Assembly (NCBI GenBank): GCA_028583415.1
Contig: CM053269.1
Coordinates: 53,929,007 to 53,993,006, forward strand
DNA length: 64,000 nucleotides
Source: Protea cynaroides
Taxonomy: Eukaryota > Streptophyta > Magnoliopsida > Proteales > Proteaceae
Reading direction: 5' to 3'
Below the pieces are notes generated by a model. The model was not told the DNA's origin and did no database searches. It worked only from the letters and a program-made list of their open reading frames with translations. Numbering within the stretch: position 1 is the stretch's first letter; the number at the start of each line of letters is the position of its first letter. Position numbers and translations under genes: made by a program. Positions 1-11,620 of the stretch are shown here, in pieces.

Positions 1-1094
1 GCTTTGCCAGACCATTGCCTTATATGTTCTACAATGCCTTGAAAAAAAGGAAAAAATTATACTGATTCCCTCGTAAGAGGCTTCTTATTTAGATAACTTA
101 AAGATTGTGGATTACTCAATTAGTGCTGTTAAGAACTTTAGAAATTTGATTCTCTGAAGTTTACAACAGTAGCTCCTTACCAAAGTCGTCTTGACTTCAA
201 AACAATGGCCCCTGAGGAGAAATTCATGTCTGTGTTTCTGATTATGACATGAAGCTGGAAAACTTAATTCCTTTGCTCTTTCCATAGAATTTATTGCTTT
301 TCACCCCAAAAAAAATGTAAAATTATGCTATTGTTGGTCCTTGTATCCTTTGTAACTGCAAAATTTATGCTACCCCTTTTATATGGAATGGAACAACTAC
401 ACAGTAAAGTAGGGAACTGGACTCTTGGTAATTTTTTATTACTTTTTCTAAAAATTATATGGATACCATTTATATGGATTTTTAGTCTCTTTTTTTAAAT
501 AATTGAATTTTGGTTGAATAAGAGATGATTTTTCAATGCTAACCAGCATTGCAGCTGTGTTTTGTGTTATTTTCCGGTTTGAGAAGTTGTTGTAGTATCA
601 TTTGCTAGATACACATCATTATTTCTGTGATGTACATGTAGATATTTCCAACAAATATACATATGCTATATAAACTTTTGGTCCAATAATTTGTTAATAT
701 GTTTGGCTGTATTACTGGCAATATATGCACCTATATTTTGTTTGCAGATACAATATGCATACATGCATAAAGGCATGTATGCACACAGATATGCATATCC
801 GTATAATGCACCCTGGAGGTACTATTGACTTTTGGATGGATTTACATTTGGTGCTCTTGTTCTCTTGCCGTTGCCTACAATTTTTGCTATGCATTCTAAT
901 CTCACCAAACTTCTCTCTAAATCTGGAATTTAGTAAATTTTTATTCCATAATGTTGTATCAGATTAGAGGATGCTGTTGTCCACTTTTCTTTTTGTTGAA
1001 TCAAAGGCTTTTAACCTTTGCTTCTGATTAAAGAGAGTAGGTAATCTTGTATGTTACTTTTATTGATTTGATGTTTTATGGCATATTTTGGCAG
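1..1094 (+). other. intron of SNX1 entering from the left edge
   Basis: AT-rich non-coding sequence that ends at a pyrimidine-poor but usable AG at 1093-1094, directly before the first recognisable SNX1 exon. The reading frame upstream of 1095 does not resemble SNX1. I see no other gene or clear repeat here; the earlier exons lie outside the window. Confidence 0.6.
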
Positions 1095-4000
1095 ACAAAT
1101 TTACCTGAATATCAAGGCCCTGAAAAGATTGTCATTCGGCGTTATAGTGATTTTGTATGGTTGCGTGATCGGCTGTTTGAGAAGTACAAGGGCATATTTA
1201 TTCCTCCTATTCCTGAGAAAAGTGCTGTAGGTAACTTACCAAAATGCTCTTCTTTATAAGACCGCATTTTAAGTCTGATATATGTGCTAAGTAACTGTGA
1301 TCTTCTCTTTCTATTTTTCAATCTTTGGTTGATCTCTCCACATTCCTCTCTTTCCCATGCCATGAGCAACCTTCCATGTTTTTTTCCTAGCTAATGGTTA
1401 TTCAATTTCTTTTAATACTTCATTGGTCTGAAATCATGAGAGACCTAAAGCAAATAAATTTAAAAAAGAATGCATAGGGCCCGTTTGATAAAACTTCTGC
1501 TTCTGGATTCTGGATTCTGGTTCAAATTTGGATTCTACTCCAAGCTACTCTAGGATTATTTTGGAGTAGAAACTTGTTTGATAACGCAATTCTGAAATGG
1601 ATTTTAGAGCATCTTTGGATTAGAAACATGTTTGATAACACACTATCCCTCCAATCGAAATCTAGAAAAACAGTCGTAGTAGTGGTGGTGGTGGTGGAGG
1701 CGGCGGTGGTGGTGGTAAAGGGGGTGGTGTTGGTGGTGGTGGGTGGTGGGCGGTGGTGTTGGTGGTGGTGGTGGAGGCGACGACGATGGTGGTGGTGGTG
1801 GTGGTGGTAGAGTTGGCGGCGGCGGTGGTGGTGGTGGTGGTGGCGGTGGTGGTGATTGTGGTGGTGGTGGTGATGGTGGGTGGTGGGCGGTGGTCTTGGT
1901 GGTGGTGGTGGAGGCAACGCTGGTGGTGGTGGTAGAGGTGGCGACGGCGGCGGTGGTGGTGGTGGTGGGTGGTGGGCGGTGGTGGTGGTGGTGGCGGCGA
2001 CGGTGGTGGTGGTGGTGGTGGTGGTGGTGGTGGTTGTGGTGGTGGTCAAGTGATAGTCATGTGAATGTCGACTCTTTTTTTTCTCTTAAAAAGTTGATCC
2101 AAGAGCTTGGAGCAACTATTTATGACTCCAAAATTTTGGATTCTAGAGTCATTCTGAATCCGGTTCACTCTGTGGGAGTTGGAATCTAACTGGACTTATC
2201 AAACGCGCTTTTACTCCAAAATGACTCCCTGGGAGTCAGAATCCATAGAATCCAGAAGCAGAAGTTTTATCAAACGGGCCCATAGTGTGAGGCAGAAATC
2301 AAAGAGTAAGAGATTTCGATACAGGATGGAGATTTAATGATAAGGTTGATGTGGGATCAATATAATATGAAATATGGCGAGGAAAGGAGAAATAAGAACG
2401 TGCATAATGAAGTCTCAATACAATGAAGCCCAAGCAAAACTCAAGGCATAAGTATAATGGAGCAATATGAACCTTGTGGCTAAGGGGGAAGTGATTTCGC
2501 TCAACTTGGTGCCCATTTGAGTGGGGTTGGTTTCAACAGAGAATGCTCAATCTTGCACAATAGCTGTAATCAACCAACAAGATTGACTTCATTTGATAAA
2601 ATTGAACAATGTCAAGAATGGAAAAATGATTCAAGAACCGATCAAGATGTAAAGAAATGTTGAAAGCCTAAAGACTTCTAATGAGTTAGATTTAAGACTC
2701 AATAGTTGCAAGTTGATGACATAATGAAAGACTTGGGACAAATTGAAAATTGCTAAATAGAAGTTTAACAGCTAGGAAATCATTGAAAATGTATATACCA
2801 GATCAAGGAGACAGAACATTTGCATTGAGGATCTTGAGATTGATCAAGGCTCATAAACATCAAAGTGATTTTATAGTTGAAGCACTCGACAAATTATCTG
2901 AATATCAGTTGGAATAATATTGGCAGATGCAAGAAGTCTTAAGCTGAAATTCTACATTCTCTCTCCTATTCTCTTTGGAAAGTTATTATTATTGTTGTCA
3001 ACCTCTATAGGACTAGCCGTGGTGAAGAATTGAAGATTGATTTTTCTTTCACTATCTCATAATTCTGATTAGTATGGAGCTGAGATCCAATATTGTAATC
3101 ATTCCTTGCCGAATTTATTCTTTGTTTTTGTGGAAGTGTCCTGGATAGGTTCATATTGGAAATAAGCATTTTCATATGAACAGAGGTGGCCCTTTAATTA
3201 AGGAGTCCTTTGAGTTTCAGATAAGGTTATCAAACGAATCAAATGTGTGAGGCTGGGGTATCCCTGAACCAGAATATTATAAACATTACGGCGTCCCCCC
3301 AGTGCACGAGGCTCCCGCTATTGCAGGGTCTGGGGAGGGCAGAATGTACACAGCCTTACCCCCACAACGTGGAGAGGCTGTTTCCGTGTTTCGAACCTGT
3401 GACCACCAGGTTGCAATATGACAACCTTACCGTCACACCAAGGCTCGCCCTCAATATTATAAACATTACATTTATCAAAATAATAAAATGAGTTGGAAAC
3501 TAAGTAATACAAATATTGTAAATCCTGCAAAGGCTATCTGTGGCCCCATTTAGCTGGATGATGTCATCATACGTGACTGTTCTTCAAATTGGTTTTGTTG
3601 GCATGGTGCTAAGTTTGCATCCCATTGGTGCCACATGTACACTTCTTTGGCTTGACCTGTGGGTAAAACCTTTAGGTCTATTCATGCTACTTAATCCGCC
3701 AATAATTGTTATTCATAATGTTGGTAGTCAAAGGAGATACAGTAACTTTCTAGGAGGATTGGATTTGTTCCCTGTGTGTTCTTAATTTTGTTCTGTTATC
3801 TGTTCAGAGAAGTTCCGCTTCAGTGCTGAATTCATTGAGATGAGGCGTCAGGCACTGGATATCTTTGTAAATCGGATTGCCTCGCATCCTGAACTCCAAA
3901 AAAGTGAGGATTTGAGGACCTTTTTGCAAGTAGAGGAAGAGGTAATAAGTCCAAAGCTGAAAATCTCATGTTCCACAATTTAGTTCAACTTCTGCTGACT

Positions 4001-6870
4001 AGGAAAATAATAGAAATTATATAGCAACATTCTGCTATTCAACACTATTATTTTCTCTTCATATGTTTGGATCCTTCATGGCTGCAAGTGGATATCTATC
4101 CTGTATGGAGGGTGGTGGTACTCTTCACTTCTGATCAATTGAAAGAAACAAGTTTGGTAAGATTATTACTTGATACTGATATTGTATTCTTTTTGCACAG
4201 ACAATGGAAATAGCCAGATCTCAAGACACTGGTATCTTCAAAAAGAAACCAGCTGATTTGATGCAAATTTTCAAGGTAGCTTGCATACATTTCCCCTTTG
4301 GTGAATACTGTATTTGTGATTTCAGAATAGGAAATCCTGCAGATTATCAGATCATGAGACAAGGCTTTGGCCTTTGGCCTTTGCTAGATGGAGAATTTTA
4401 CTAAAACAAAAGAAAGTACCATATAATCCTGGGAAGCATAGGAACTCTCAAGAAACAGAGAACCTTGAAGGTTTTCGACCTGGCACTGAAAAGGAATTCT
4501 TACATGGTGGAAAGAACAAAAGACAGGACACTGTCCTTAAATCTTGCATGCCTCACTAACTTGGACCTGGAAATGATGGATCTGACATTAGTCATCTCTT
4601 TGACATTATTTGGACCAAAGTGATTTCCTGAACTGTACCTTCTGATAGATGCATCATAAACTTGTGTCTCTTGCCCTCCACAGTTAGGGTGGAGAACCTT
4701 GTTCAGTTCCATCTCCCTGGGTCTAGAGTTCTGTTCGATGTTGGGGATGCTTATTTTTCATTTTCTTGCTATACCCACATATACCAGACACTGACACTCC
4801 CATGCTACTGGACACTTCATGTATCTTACCAAAAATTTGAAAAGTAGGTAGTGCCTGTAGTAAGAGTAATTGAATGAAGGGGAAACATAATTTTAATTGC
4901 AAATTAAGTGATTCCATATGGGAAGGATGTAAACATTGTGTATATATGTAAGGATTGTTGTGTTGGACACCAAAGTACATGTAAATATGGTATCAAAACT
5001 CAAAAGATCACATTGACACAAAGCAATGTCCATGCTTAAAGCAAATCCATGTGTTTCTAGCACCAAAAGAAAAGAAAAAAGATCCATGAATTTGTGGTCC
5101 TCCCTTGACAACCATCTGATCAAATGGATAAAAGAGTAATAGTAAAATTTAAAGTTCCTTTACATCTTTAGTGGGACTATCAATGACATAATAAGATTTC
5201 TTAATTTCCTCCAAAATAGGAATTACCTTTTTTACCAGGACCAGGTTTAGCAGAAAATGACGTGCTTTTGTCTCGATCTTTGTCAGGATGTACAAAATAA
5301 AGTAAGTGATGTTGTCCTTGGAAAAGAAAAACCAGTAGAAGAATCGAATCCTGAATATGAGAAGCTTAAACATTACATCTTTGAGCTTGAAGACCACTTA
5401 GCTGAGGCGCAAAAGCATGCTTTTCGTCTGGTAAAGAGGCATCGAGGTAGAACTTTGAAATGTGGTTTTAGAAAGTCCTCAATGTTCTTCAATGGTTACT
5501 ATTTTTGTCTTTTACTCTCAATAGATCCTCATATGCTGGTGGAACTTAATACATGAGTTTTATTTGTCTCTTCTGTCTGTTTTGACAGAGTTGGGGCAGT
5601 CATTATCAGACTTTGGGAAAGCAATCAAGCTCTTGGGTGCTTGTGAAGGACAGTCTCTTGGGAAAGCATTTTCTGATCTTGGAGCAAAATCAGAAATGCT
5701 TTCAGGTAAGCTGCAGAAGGAGGTAAGCTTGCTTGCAACATTCAATCCTTGATATTTGTTGTTGTTATATACACTTCTTGGTCATCAGAACTTTTTGCCA
5801 TCATGCTAGTAATCCCAGTAACAATGATGTAGGCTCACAACCTTCTAATGAATTTTGAAGAACCTTTGAAAGATTATGTTCGTGCAGTGCAATCTATTAA
5901 GGTGTGTTTGCATACAGCTAAATTAAATTTCTCAAGTCACCTGTTTGGACCAGTTTGAATATTTGCAGTTTGAGGAGCAGATCTCTGGGATTGGAAATTG
6001 ACAATAGTTAATATTGCATTTTTATGATCAAAATCTTGCTAGATGTTTTGGATTCTTTTAGGTTTGTAAAAGTAAAATTAATATTTCTGTGCTTTTCATA
6101 ACAGATTAACATTTCTGTGATTTTGATAACAGGCTACAATTGCTGAGAGAGCAAATGCTTTCAGGCAACAATGCGAACTGGCTGAAACAATTAAGCTGAA
6201 GGAGATAAACCTGTATGATTTTGGATAGGCCTTCATTTCTCTCTCTCTCTCTCTCTTGGGCTTCTTTTTAAATCAGTGTCCTCAGGCTTCTATTTTTATA
6301 AACATATATGGAAAAAACTAATTAATAAACTGAGGCATATATGTATTTTCTGATCAACTAAGATTCTTTCCCATCAGGTGGCTATCAAGCTTTGCTCCTT
6401 TTGTTCAGGCTTGGAGCTATTTATAGTTCAAAATAATGTTAGACTTCATCTATTTTTTTTTTTTTTTATACAGTGACAGGCTGATGCTAACAAGGTCAGA
6501 TAGAGTAGGAGAAGCCGAGATTGAATATAAAGAGGTGGGTACTTTTTTTTTTCCCTCTCCCACTGGCCAGTTAAAAAAAAACACCCTACTGTGCATGCAA
6601 TTAGCAGAGATTCCAAATATTTGCAATTCAGCTGATATTGACCTTTTGATGCAGTTGAAGGCAGACAGTGAGGAAGCAACCCAGAGATTTGAAACGATAG
6701 TACGACGAATGGGGGAAGAGATTGTGCGCTTCCAAGAGCAGAAAACGTATGAGATGGGAATTACTTTCCATGAATTTGCGAAGGGACAAGCAAAGCTGGC
6801 AAATGATATTGCAGATGCCTGGCGTAGTCTCCTCCCGAAGCTTGAAGCTTGTACTTCCTCCCACGTATGA
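1095..6870 (+). CDS. SNX1: sorting nexin 1 (retromer-associated PX-BAR protein), 3' nine exons
   Basis: SNX1 binds endosomal phosphoinositides and works with the retromer in endosome sorting. Exons read as 1095-1230, 3808-3941, 4201-4275, 5287-5446, 5589-5722, 5833-5901, 6133-6212, 6474-6534 and 6655-6870; all junctions are GT-AG and the sum is 1065 nt, exactly in frame (354 aa plus stop). The first two exons carry the PX domain, with the RRYSDFVWLRDRL phosphoinositide-binding segment and the PPIPEKS proline loop; the rest is the coiled BAR region, ending ADAWRSLLPKLEA. Compared with the Arabidopsis protein of about 400 aa, roughly the first 50 residues are off the left edge. An AATAAA lies at 7023-7028. 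Exon 5589-5722 has two near-identical donors 17 nt apart (after 5705 and 5722); only the second keeps frame. Identification is secure; paralogue assignment to SNX1 rather than SNX2 rests on remembered similarity. Confidence 0.96.
1477..2281. mobile_element. Tourist-like (PIF/Harbinger) MITE with internal GGT expansion
   Basis: The left end GGGCCCGTTTGATAAAACTT is mirrored at the right end by its reverse complement, and the match continues inward for about 30 bp (CTTCTGCTTCTGG against CCAGAAGCAGAAG). It is flanked by the trinucleotide ATA on both sides (1474-1476 and 2282-2284); because GGGCCC is a palindrome the duplication could also be read as CATAG. It sits in an SNX1 intron. No transposase. 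Family placement comes from the terminal GGGCCCGTTTG and the short duplication, which are typical of Tourist elements. Confidence 0.75.
1676..2047 (+). repeat. imperfect (GGT)n microsatellite inside the MITE
   Basis: About 370 bp of GGT/GGC/GGA triplets, extremely G-rich on the + strand. It creates artificial long Gly/Val/Trp reading frames on + and Thr/Pro/His frames on -. None has coding features. Confidence 0.95.
3290..3452 (-). mobile_element. Au-type tRNA-derived SINE, near full length
   Basis: Read on the - strand it begins GAGCCTTGGTGTGACGG-like (A-box region) and has a B box GGTTCGAAACA, then the family's core ending AGTGCACTGG. It is bounded by a perfect 17-bp target duplication AATATTATAAACATTAC at 3273-3289 and 3453-3469. 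It lies in the 2.6-kb SNX1 intron, opposite to gene transcription. Two relatives occur at 26647-26740 and 39024-39188. Confidence 0.9.
6237..6256. repeat. short (CT)n microsatellite
   Basis: CT dinucleotide run in the SNX1 intron just after exon 6133-6212. Confidence 0.9.
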
Positions 6871-7022
6871 AGCTCATTATGGGAAACTCAGATGCTTGAA
6901 CTTGCTAGGCTCTGAATGACACCTCTTTCTTTGTAGAAGATTTGACTTCTGAGAGTTCTGTAATTATGCCGTAAAATTTTGGGCTCTTTGTCCATTTTGT
7001 AACTTGCACAGAAGGCTAGCTC

Positions 7023-7028
7023 AATAAA
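7023..7028 (+). promoter_or_regulatory. polyadenylation signal of SNX1
   Basis: AATAAA about 155 nt after the SNX1 stop codon, followed by a T-rich stretch. It is the only canonical signal near the gene end. Confidence 0.6.
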
Positions 7029-7492
7029 CATGCTTGCTAATTTGTTCACAAGTCAATTTTCCAATTCGTTTTTTAGCATGGAGCGTTTTCCCAAGTTGAC
7101 CAACGAATGGCTTGCTTCTTTTTTCTTTTTTTCTTTTTTTCTTTTTTTTATCTCTTGAGTCAATATGATGCATTTGCTTCCCCATCCTTGGATGTCCATG
7201 ACAAAATCATCAATGTAAGTTTACTGTACAGGTCTTTATAACTCGAGGAAAGGCAGAACATATGAGGATGGCATTGGTTCCTCTTGTTCCTCTTGAAGAG
7301 CACCTATTTGTTATTGAGAGCTTTCTGATCTTTTAGACTCCGGAGGAGTCCAATACCACATGGTATGATTGGGCTAATGTAGCCGTTCTATTATTATCCC
7401 ATATTAATATAAGGAAAATATTCCAGCACCACATGTTATGATTGGGCAAATGTGGCCCTCATATTTTTGTCCCATAGGCCAAATTAATATAG

Positions 7493-7713
7493 GCTGTGTT
7501 TGTTTTGATGTAAAATTTTGCGTGTAACATTGTATATGTGATTTTATTTTTCAATGTTTGTTTTCAAGAGGTAAAATACAATGATCCCTAACGGAGAGGG
7601 AAAAAGAACTTCATATTTATTTTATTTATTGAAAATAAACACTAATTTTTTTTACTAATAAAATATTACACATAACATTTTACGATAAAATTTTACGTCA
7701 AAACAAACAGAGC
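7493..7713. mobile_element. small MITE with about 27-bp terminal inverted repeats
   Basis: The left end GCTGTGTTTGTTTTGATGTA and the reverse complement of the right end (GCTCTGTTTGTTTTGACGTA) differ at two positions; similarity continues through AAAATTTT. TAG flanks both sides (7490-7492 and 7714-7716), so a 3-bp duplication is likely. It is 221 bp, AT-rich and non-coding. The superfamily is uncertain (PIF/Harbinger or hAT-like). Confidence 0.7.
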
Positions 7714-8057
7714 TAGGGAAAAATATTCCAACCATTTTATAGAGATAAAGATATCTCACAGGCTTGACTAAAGTGATCAAATTGCATTGGAAACCACCTG
7801 CTTTTTGTATACCCAACTTAAAACAATTAATAAAATAGCAACCAACCCCTGAAAAATTAAAACTGAATCACAGTCTTGATGATTTAAAAACAAAAAAAAA
7901 AACTGCTGTGATAGACAAAGTCCCTCAAGTTTTAAACCAAATCAGTCTCTTGAAGGAATTCTGCCACTTGTTCTTACTGCCATATCTGAGAAATGGAAGT
8001 TCTTTGCAGCTAGACAATTGCCTCATAACCATAGTTGATACTTTAATCAAACAGGAC

Positions 8058-8265
8058 ATCGAGTTTGTGGACGTTTATGGAAGGAGTTCTTCTCCTTGTA
8101 AATGCATTTGCAGTACTGAATGAGCAACTACGCTTTCTTGGTCCTAGAGCGTGGAGCTTCTCAGGATTTTCTTGATTGAAAGCAAAGTCTTTTAAGGGAT
8201 AGATTATAGGGCTAATGTATTCATGAAGCGGAAGATACTGAGTTTGATTTTTCTTATTATCTTGG
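8058..8265 (+). pseudogene. intronless pseudogene of YOS1/IER3IP1-like ER-Golgi protein
   Basis: After removing two single-base insertions near the start, the translation reads FMEGVLLLVNAFAVLNE then RFLGPRAWSFSGFS and KAKSFKG, the conserved N-terminal half of the small YOS1/IER3IP1 membrane protein used in ER-to-Golgi transport. The start codon position is ATC, there are in-frame stops after FSGFS and after SFKG, and similarity fades after about 8225. No intron interrupts it, which fits a retroposed copy, although its 3' end runs into other repeat-like sequence. Confidence 0.75.
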
Positions 8266-8440
8266 GGCCACTCGTACGGGATGTTAAGTGCTCTTTCTTT
8301 CTTGCTATGGCTGCAAATGGAATGATTCTTATTCAACCCCGGAATGATCCGGTCCATGCGATTGTGGGGTTAGTATGGGCCCGCGGGACTAGTCAGGCCA
8401 AAGGTCTGGATACCTCTCCTTAGACAAAAAAAAAAAAAAA
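8266..8440 (+). mobile_element. possible SINE 3' part with A-tail
   Basis: GC-richer than its surroundings, with the segment CCCGCGGGACTAGTCAGGCC and then CTGGATACC before a run of 16 A (about 8426-8440). This resembles the 3' bodies of some plant tRNA SINEs as I remember them. I could not define a tRNA-like head or a target duplication, so it could also be the tail of the adjacent YOS1 retrocopy. Confidence 0.35.
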
Positions 8441-10320
8441 ATTCTAAGACAATACAAGAGGCTGCCCCTCATAGCGCTCAATCTCCTGTTTATAATTATA
8501 AAACTGATGTCCGGATGATTTTTTAACTTTGGATACTGTAAGTGATGCGGACATGATACAAGTTAAACTGTTTGGCTGTTTCAGCAATGTAAGAAAGCAG
8601 AAATACATACTGTTTTTATTTTATTTTATTCAGTAACAATTTTGTAGTAAGAATTCCTCAATAACCTTATGCTCATCCCTCTCTAAAGCACTTCCGTTTT
8701 TCCCTGTCTTGATTGGTGCAATAAGATTTTGATGCAATATAAGAAGCCTCTCAACCCAACCCTTTCTGGGATTTAAGGTAAAATCGCAAAGAGGTTGAAG
8801 GGAGAAAATAGGTTTCTTAGCTTAAGAAAACACAGAGATGAAAGACTAATTAGGTAATAATACAGAATACATAATGAGAAATTAGGACAAAAATAAAGGA
8901 AAGCAATAGAAATTAAACTTGTAATTGAAGTGGTCAGATATGGTTGAAACTCAAGTTGAGTTACCCTTACAGATAGTGGCTGAAATCTATAGCTACAAGG
9001 GGTCTGATGGGCTTTGGTTTGGCCTCTAACCAAAACAAGGCAGGGTAACTTGATAGGGATACAGCAAGTATTGAAGCATAAATTTTAAGTGATTGAAGCT
9101 CAGAACATGGTCTTTGCAGGCTATCAAACAAGGCAAATAGCCTATCAAGTCCCTGAATAGACTTGGAAGGAAATAGTAGAAGAAAATAATAGAAAACTCA
9201 TTGGGATTTTTTTTTTTTGGGTATAAACCCCATTGGGAATTCATCTCGTAATAACTCTGTGAAATCCACACAATGACAAAGAGCAAACAAGAAAAAGAAA
9301 TTATTGATTGAAACCTGTGTTTACAAGGAAAAGTTTTGGGCCTATTTAGGGGTAGATGTGCAAAACCATAAGCTGTGAAACAAAAACATAACTTCATCAA
9401 AACTTTAACCAATTTGTACTTTTTTTTTATAACAAATGAAAACTTATGAAATATTGTGTATTTATATGGTAATCATTTTCAGCTTAGCACCTGACCTGCT
9501 TAAACCAAGTCCTACTCATAAATTTACTGTTAATTGGATTCAACTAGATAGCTCAATTATCTAATGAACTGGGCTCAAAATGGACTTAGAGTTGCAAGGC
9601 CCAATAAATTATCATATCTCTAACCTAATCAGTACTCTGCTGGCCGTCTAATTATCCAAATTTGTTAGACAATAAAAATTAGAAAGAAATAGAACTAAAT
9701 CAAGATAGAAAGTAAACCCCCATGCCCATCCAAGCTTGGACCATGTATGGACCATCTTTTTTGGCTGATTGAAGTTTTGAACGCCTAAGTTGTTCTGATG
9801 GGTGGCTTGCCGCTTCAACTGATCTGCTATTTGATCCGACATACACTAAAGACTTCATGTGCAATAAATAATAGTTTACATTTGTGAAAAAGGGATGGCA
9901 GATACAAATGTTGTAGAATAAAAGGGAAGTGGAGTACATAAACCTTGAATTCTATCACATAAGTCATACCAAGCTACAAGATGAACTGTGTATTGGTCAA
10001 CTATCAAATCTATAGTCCTAATACTGAATCTTAGTATTTTCATTAAAAACTAATTAATTCCCTAGCTGCAAAGTAAACTGTACCACCACAATTTCATTGA
10101 TTTAAACTTAAATTTTATAATGTACACCAAGACCATGATCTGTATGCAAAAGATAATGGGGAAAACAAAAGAAGAGTACCAAAATAAAAAAGAAAAAAAA
10201 AGCATCGATGTTTATAAGAAATCATCTCAAGTTGCTCATTACCCAACAATTTTACCTTTATCTTTAGATTTTAAATCCAAGTAAAGAAGATCAATTGAGC
10301 ATAAAAAAACTCTTGGGTAT
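8441..10320. other. spacer without recognisable gene
   Basis: AT-rich, with only short unsupported reading frames on the - strand. The one thing that stands out is a 24-bp insertion-like piece at 9207-9230: T12 followed by GGGTATAAACCC, flanked by CATTGGGA on both sides (9199-9206 and 9231-9238). It may be a very short LINE insertion. Confidence 0.5.
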
Positions 10321-11037
10321 TGTTACGGTTGGAAATCGTCCCGCTGATCTGTGATCCGAGCGACTTGCAATCACAGAAGTTAAACAAGGGAGTTGAGCGA
10401 CTAAGCTCTGGCTACACTCCGATGCCTAAGTCATATTTCCAATGTAAACAGTCAAGAGACAGCAATAAGCTATCTTTAGTTTAAAGAGAGGGGAAGGTAG
10501 AAAGAGTTTGAGCATATGAAAGATGGAGTAAGTTCTTCTTTACCATGGGGGGTCGTCTTCTATTTATAAGAGTAGGTAAGAAGCATAGAGGTACCAGGAC
10601 TGTAGGAAGTAGATCGCTAATAGGACTGTCAGGTGTCGCTCTGAGGGACGCCTAGGTCATAGACTCCGAGTAGGAGTGTGAGACAGTAGCCAAGGAAGCT
10701 ATGTCGGTCAGTAATAAGAATGACACGTGTCACCATAGGAGTGGTCGTATGACCGTGATGATCGGCACTATGTTGTACTAGGAGAAAGACTCCCACGACG
10801 TAACTTAGTCATGTTAGGACTCATAGCTTTGACCAGGGAATGTAACCCAGTAGGATTATGCCTCCGACCAGGTGCCGCATCCTGATAGGACTGTACCTCC
10901 GTCCACGAGACGTATCCGAATAGAATTATGACTCCGAGCAAACAAGGCCGAGCGCTACATTGTTTGTCTGGTCGGCCTAGTCGACTTTGGGTGCCACGTG
11001 TAAGATTTTTATTGGGTGATGTTTTTCCCCCATAACA
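10321..11037 (+). mobile_element. solo LTR, family 1 copy a
   Basis: Starts TGTTACGGTTGGAAATCG and ends CCCCCATAACA, so it has the TG...CA ends and TGTTA/TAACA short inverted ends of an LTR. It aligns over its length with 16532-17232. Flanks are GGTAT and GATAT, an imperfect 5-bp duplication. It has an internal CTATTTATAAG TATA-like box. No primer site or coding region adjoins it. Confidence 0.8.
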
Positions 11038-11040
11038 GAT

Positions 11041-11620
11041 ATATAAATCAGAATTGAGTGAATTAGTACGTGTATCTCATGTCGTTCAATGTATTGCCAA
11101 ATTGGATAAGTGATAATGGTGAGATGACATAATCATTCAATTTTAATAATTTCAGTGTGTGGTAAAATGAATATGTACCCGACTTTAGTATCATGGTCGG
11201 CCTTCCACTCATTGAAGGCTCTGATACCAAATAATGTGTATAACCTCTGATACCAAATGATGTGTAAAAATTAGCCAATTACCCTCCTTAATGACTTGAT
11301 AACAAAATGAATTCCTTTTCTTAGTTTTTGAGAATAGTACAGAAAGAAAATCTTTTTGAAAAAAGAATCTTGATTTGTTTGAAATGTTGGTGATCTGTCA
11401 TTTCTCTATAAGACATGGACCTTTAGAACACGTTTTTGAAATTAGATCATACAAGACATTTTTGAAACGAAGATCTATTGAAGGTATAAACTCCTAGAAG
11501 ATGTTTTTAAAACTAGGCCTTAAAAGAAGTTTTTGAAACTAGACCCATAGAAGATGTAGATCCTATAATATGTTTTTGAACTAAACCTTAGAAAAAGTTT
11601 TTGAAACTAACCTGTATAAG
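11041..11620 (-). repeat. inverted copy of the retroelement-like segment found between LRR units
   Basis: On the - strand this stretch matches 13020-13440 and 14520-14960, including GTCATTAAGGAGGGTAATTG and the GGTATCAGAGCC motif (seen on + as GGCTCTGATACCAAA at about 11216-11230 and again near 11251). GGTATCAGAGC is complementary to the initiator tRNA-Met 3' end, the usual plant LTR primer site, so this is probably a retrotransposon remnant. I could not define both LTR ends. Confidence 0.6.

Noticed and set aside
1522..2189. Long Gly/Val and Thr/Pro/His reading frames in the GGT array
   Set aside because: Produced by the triplet microsatellite in a MITE; no start context, no conserved domain and open in several frames at once.
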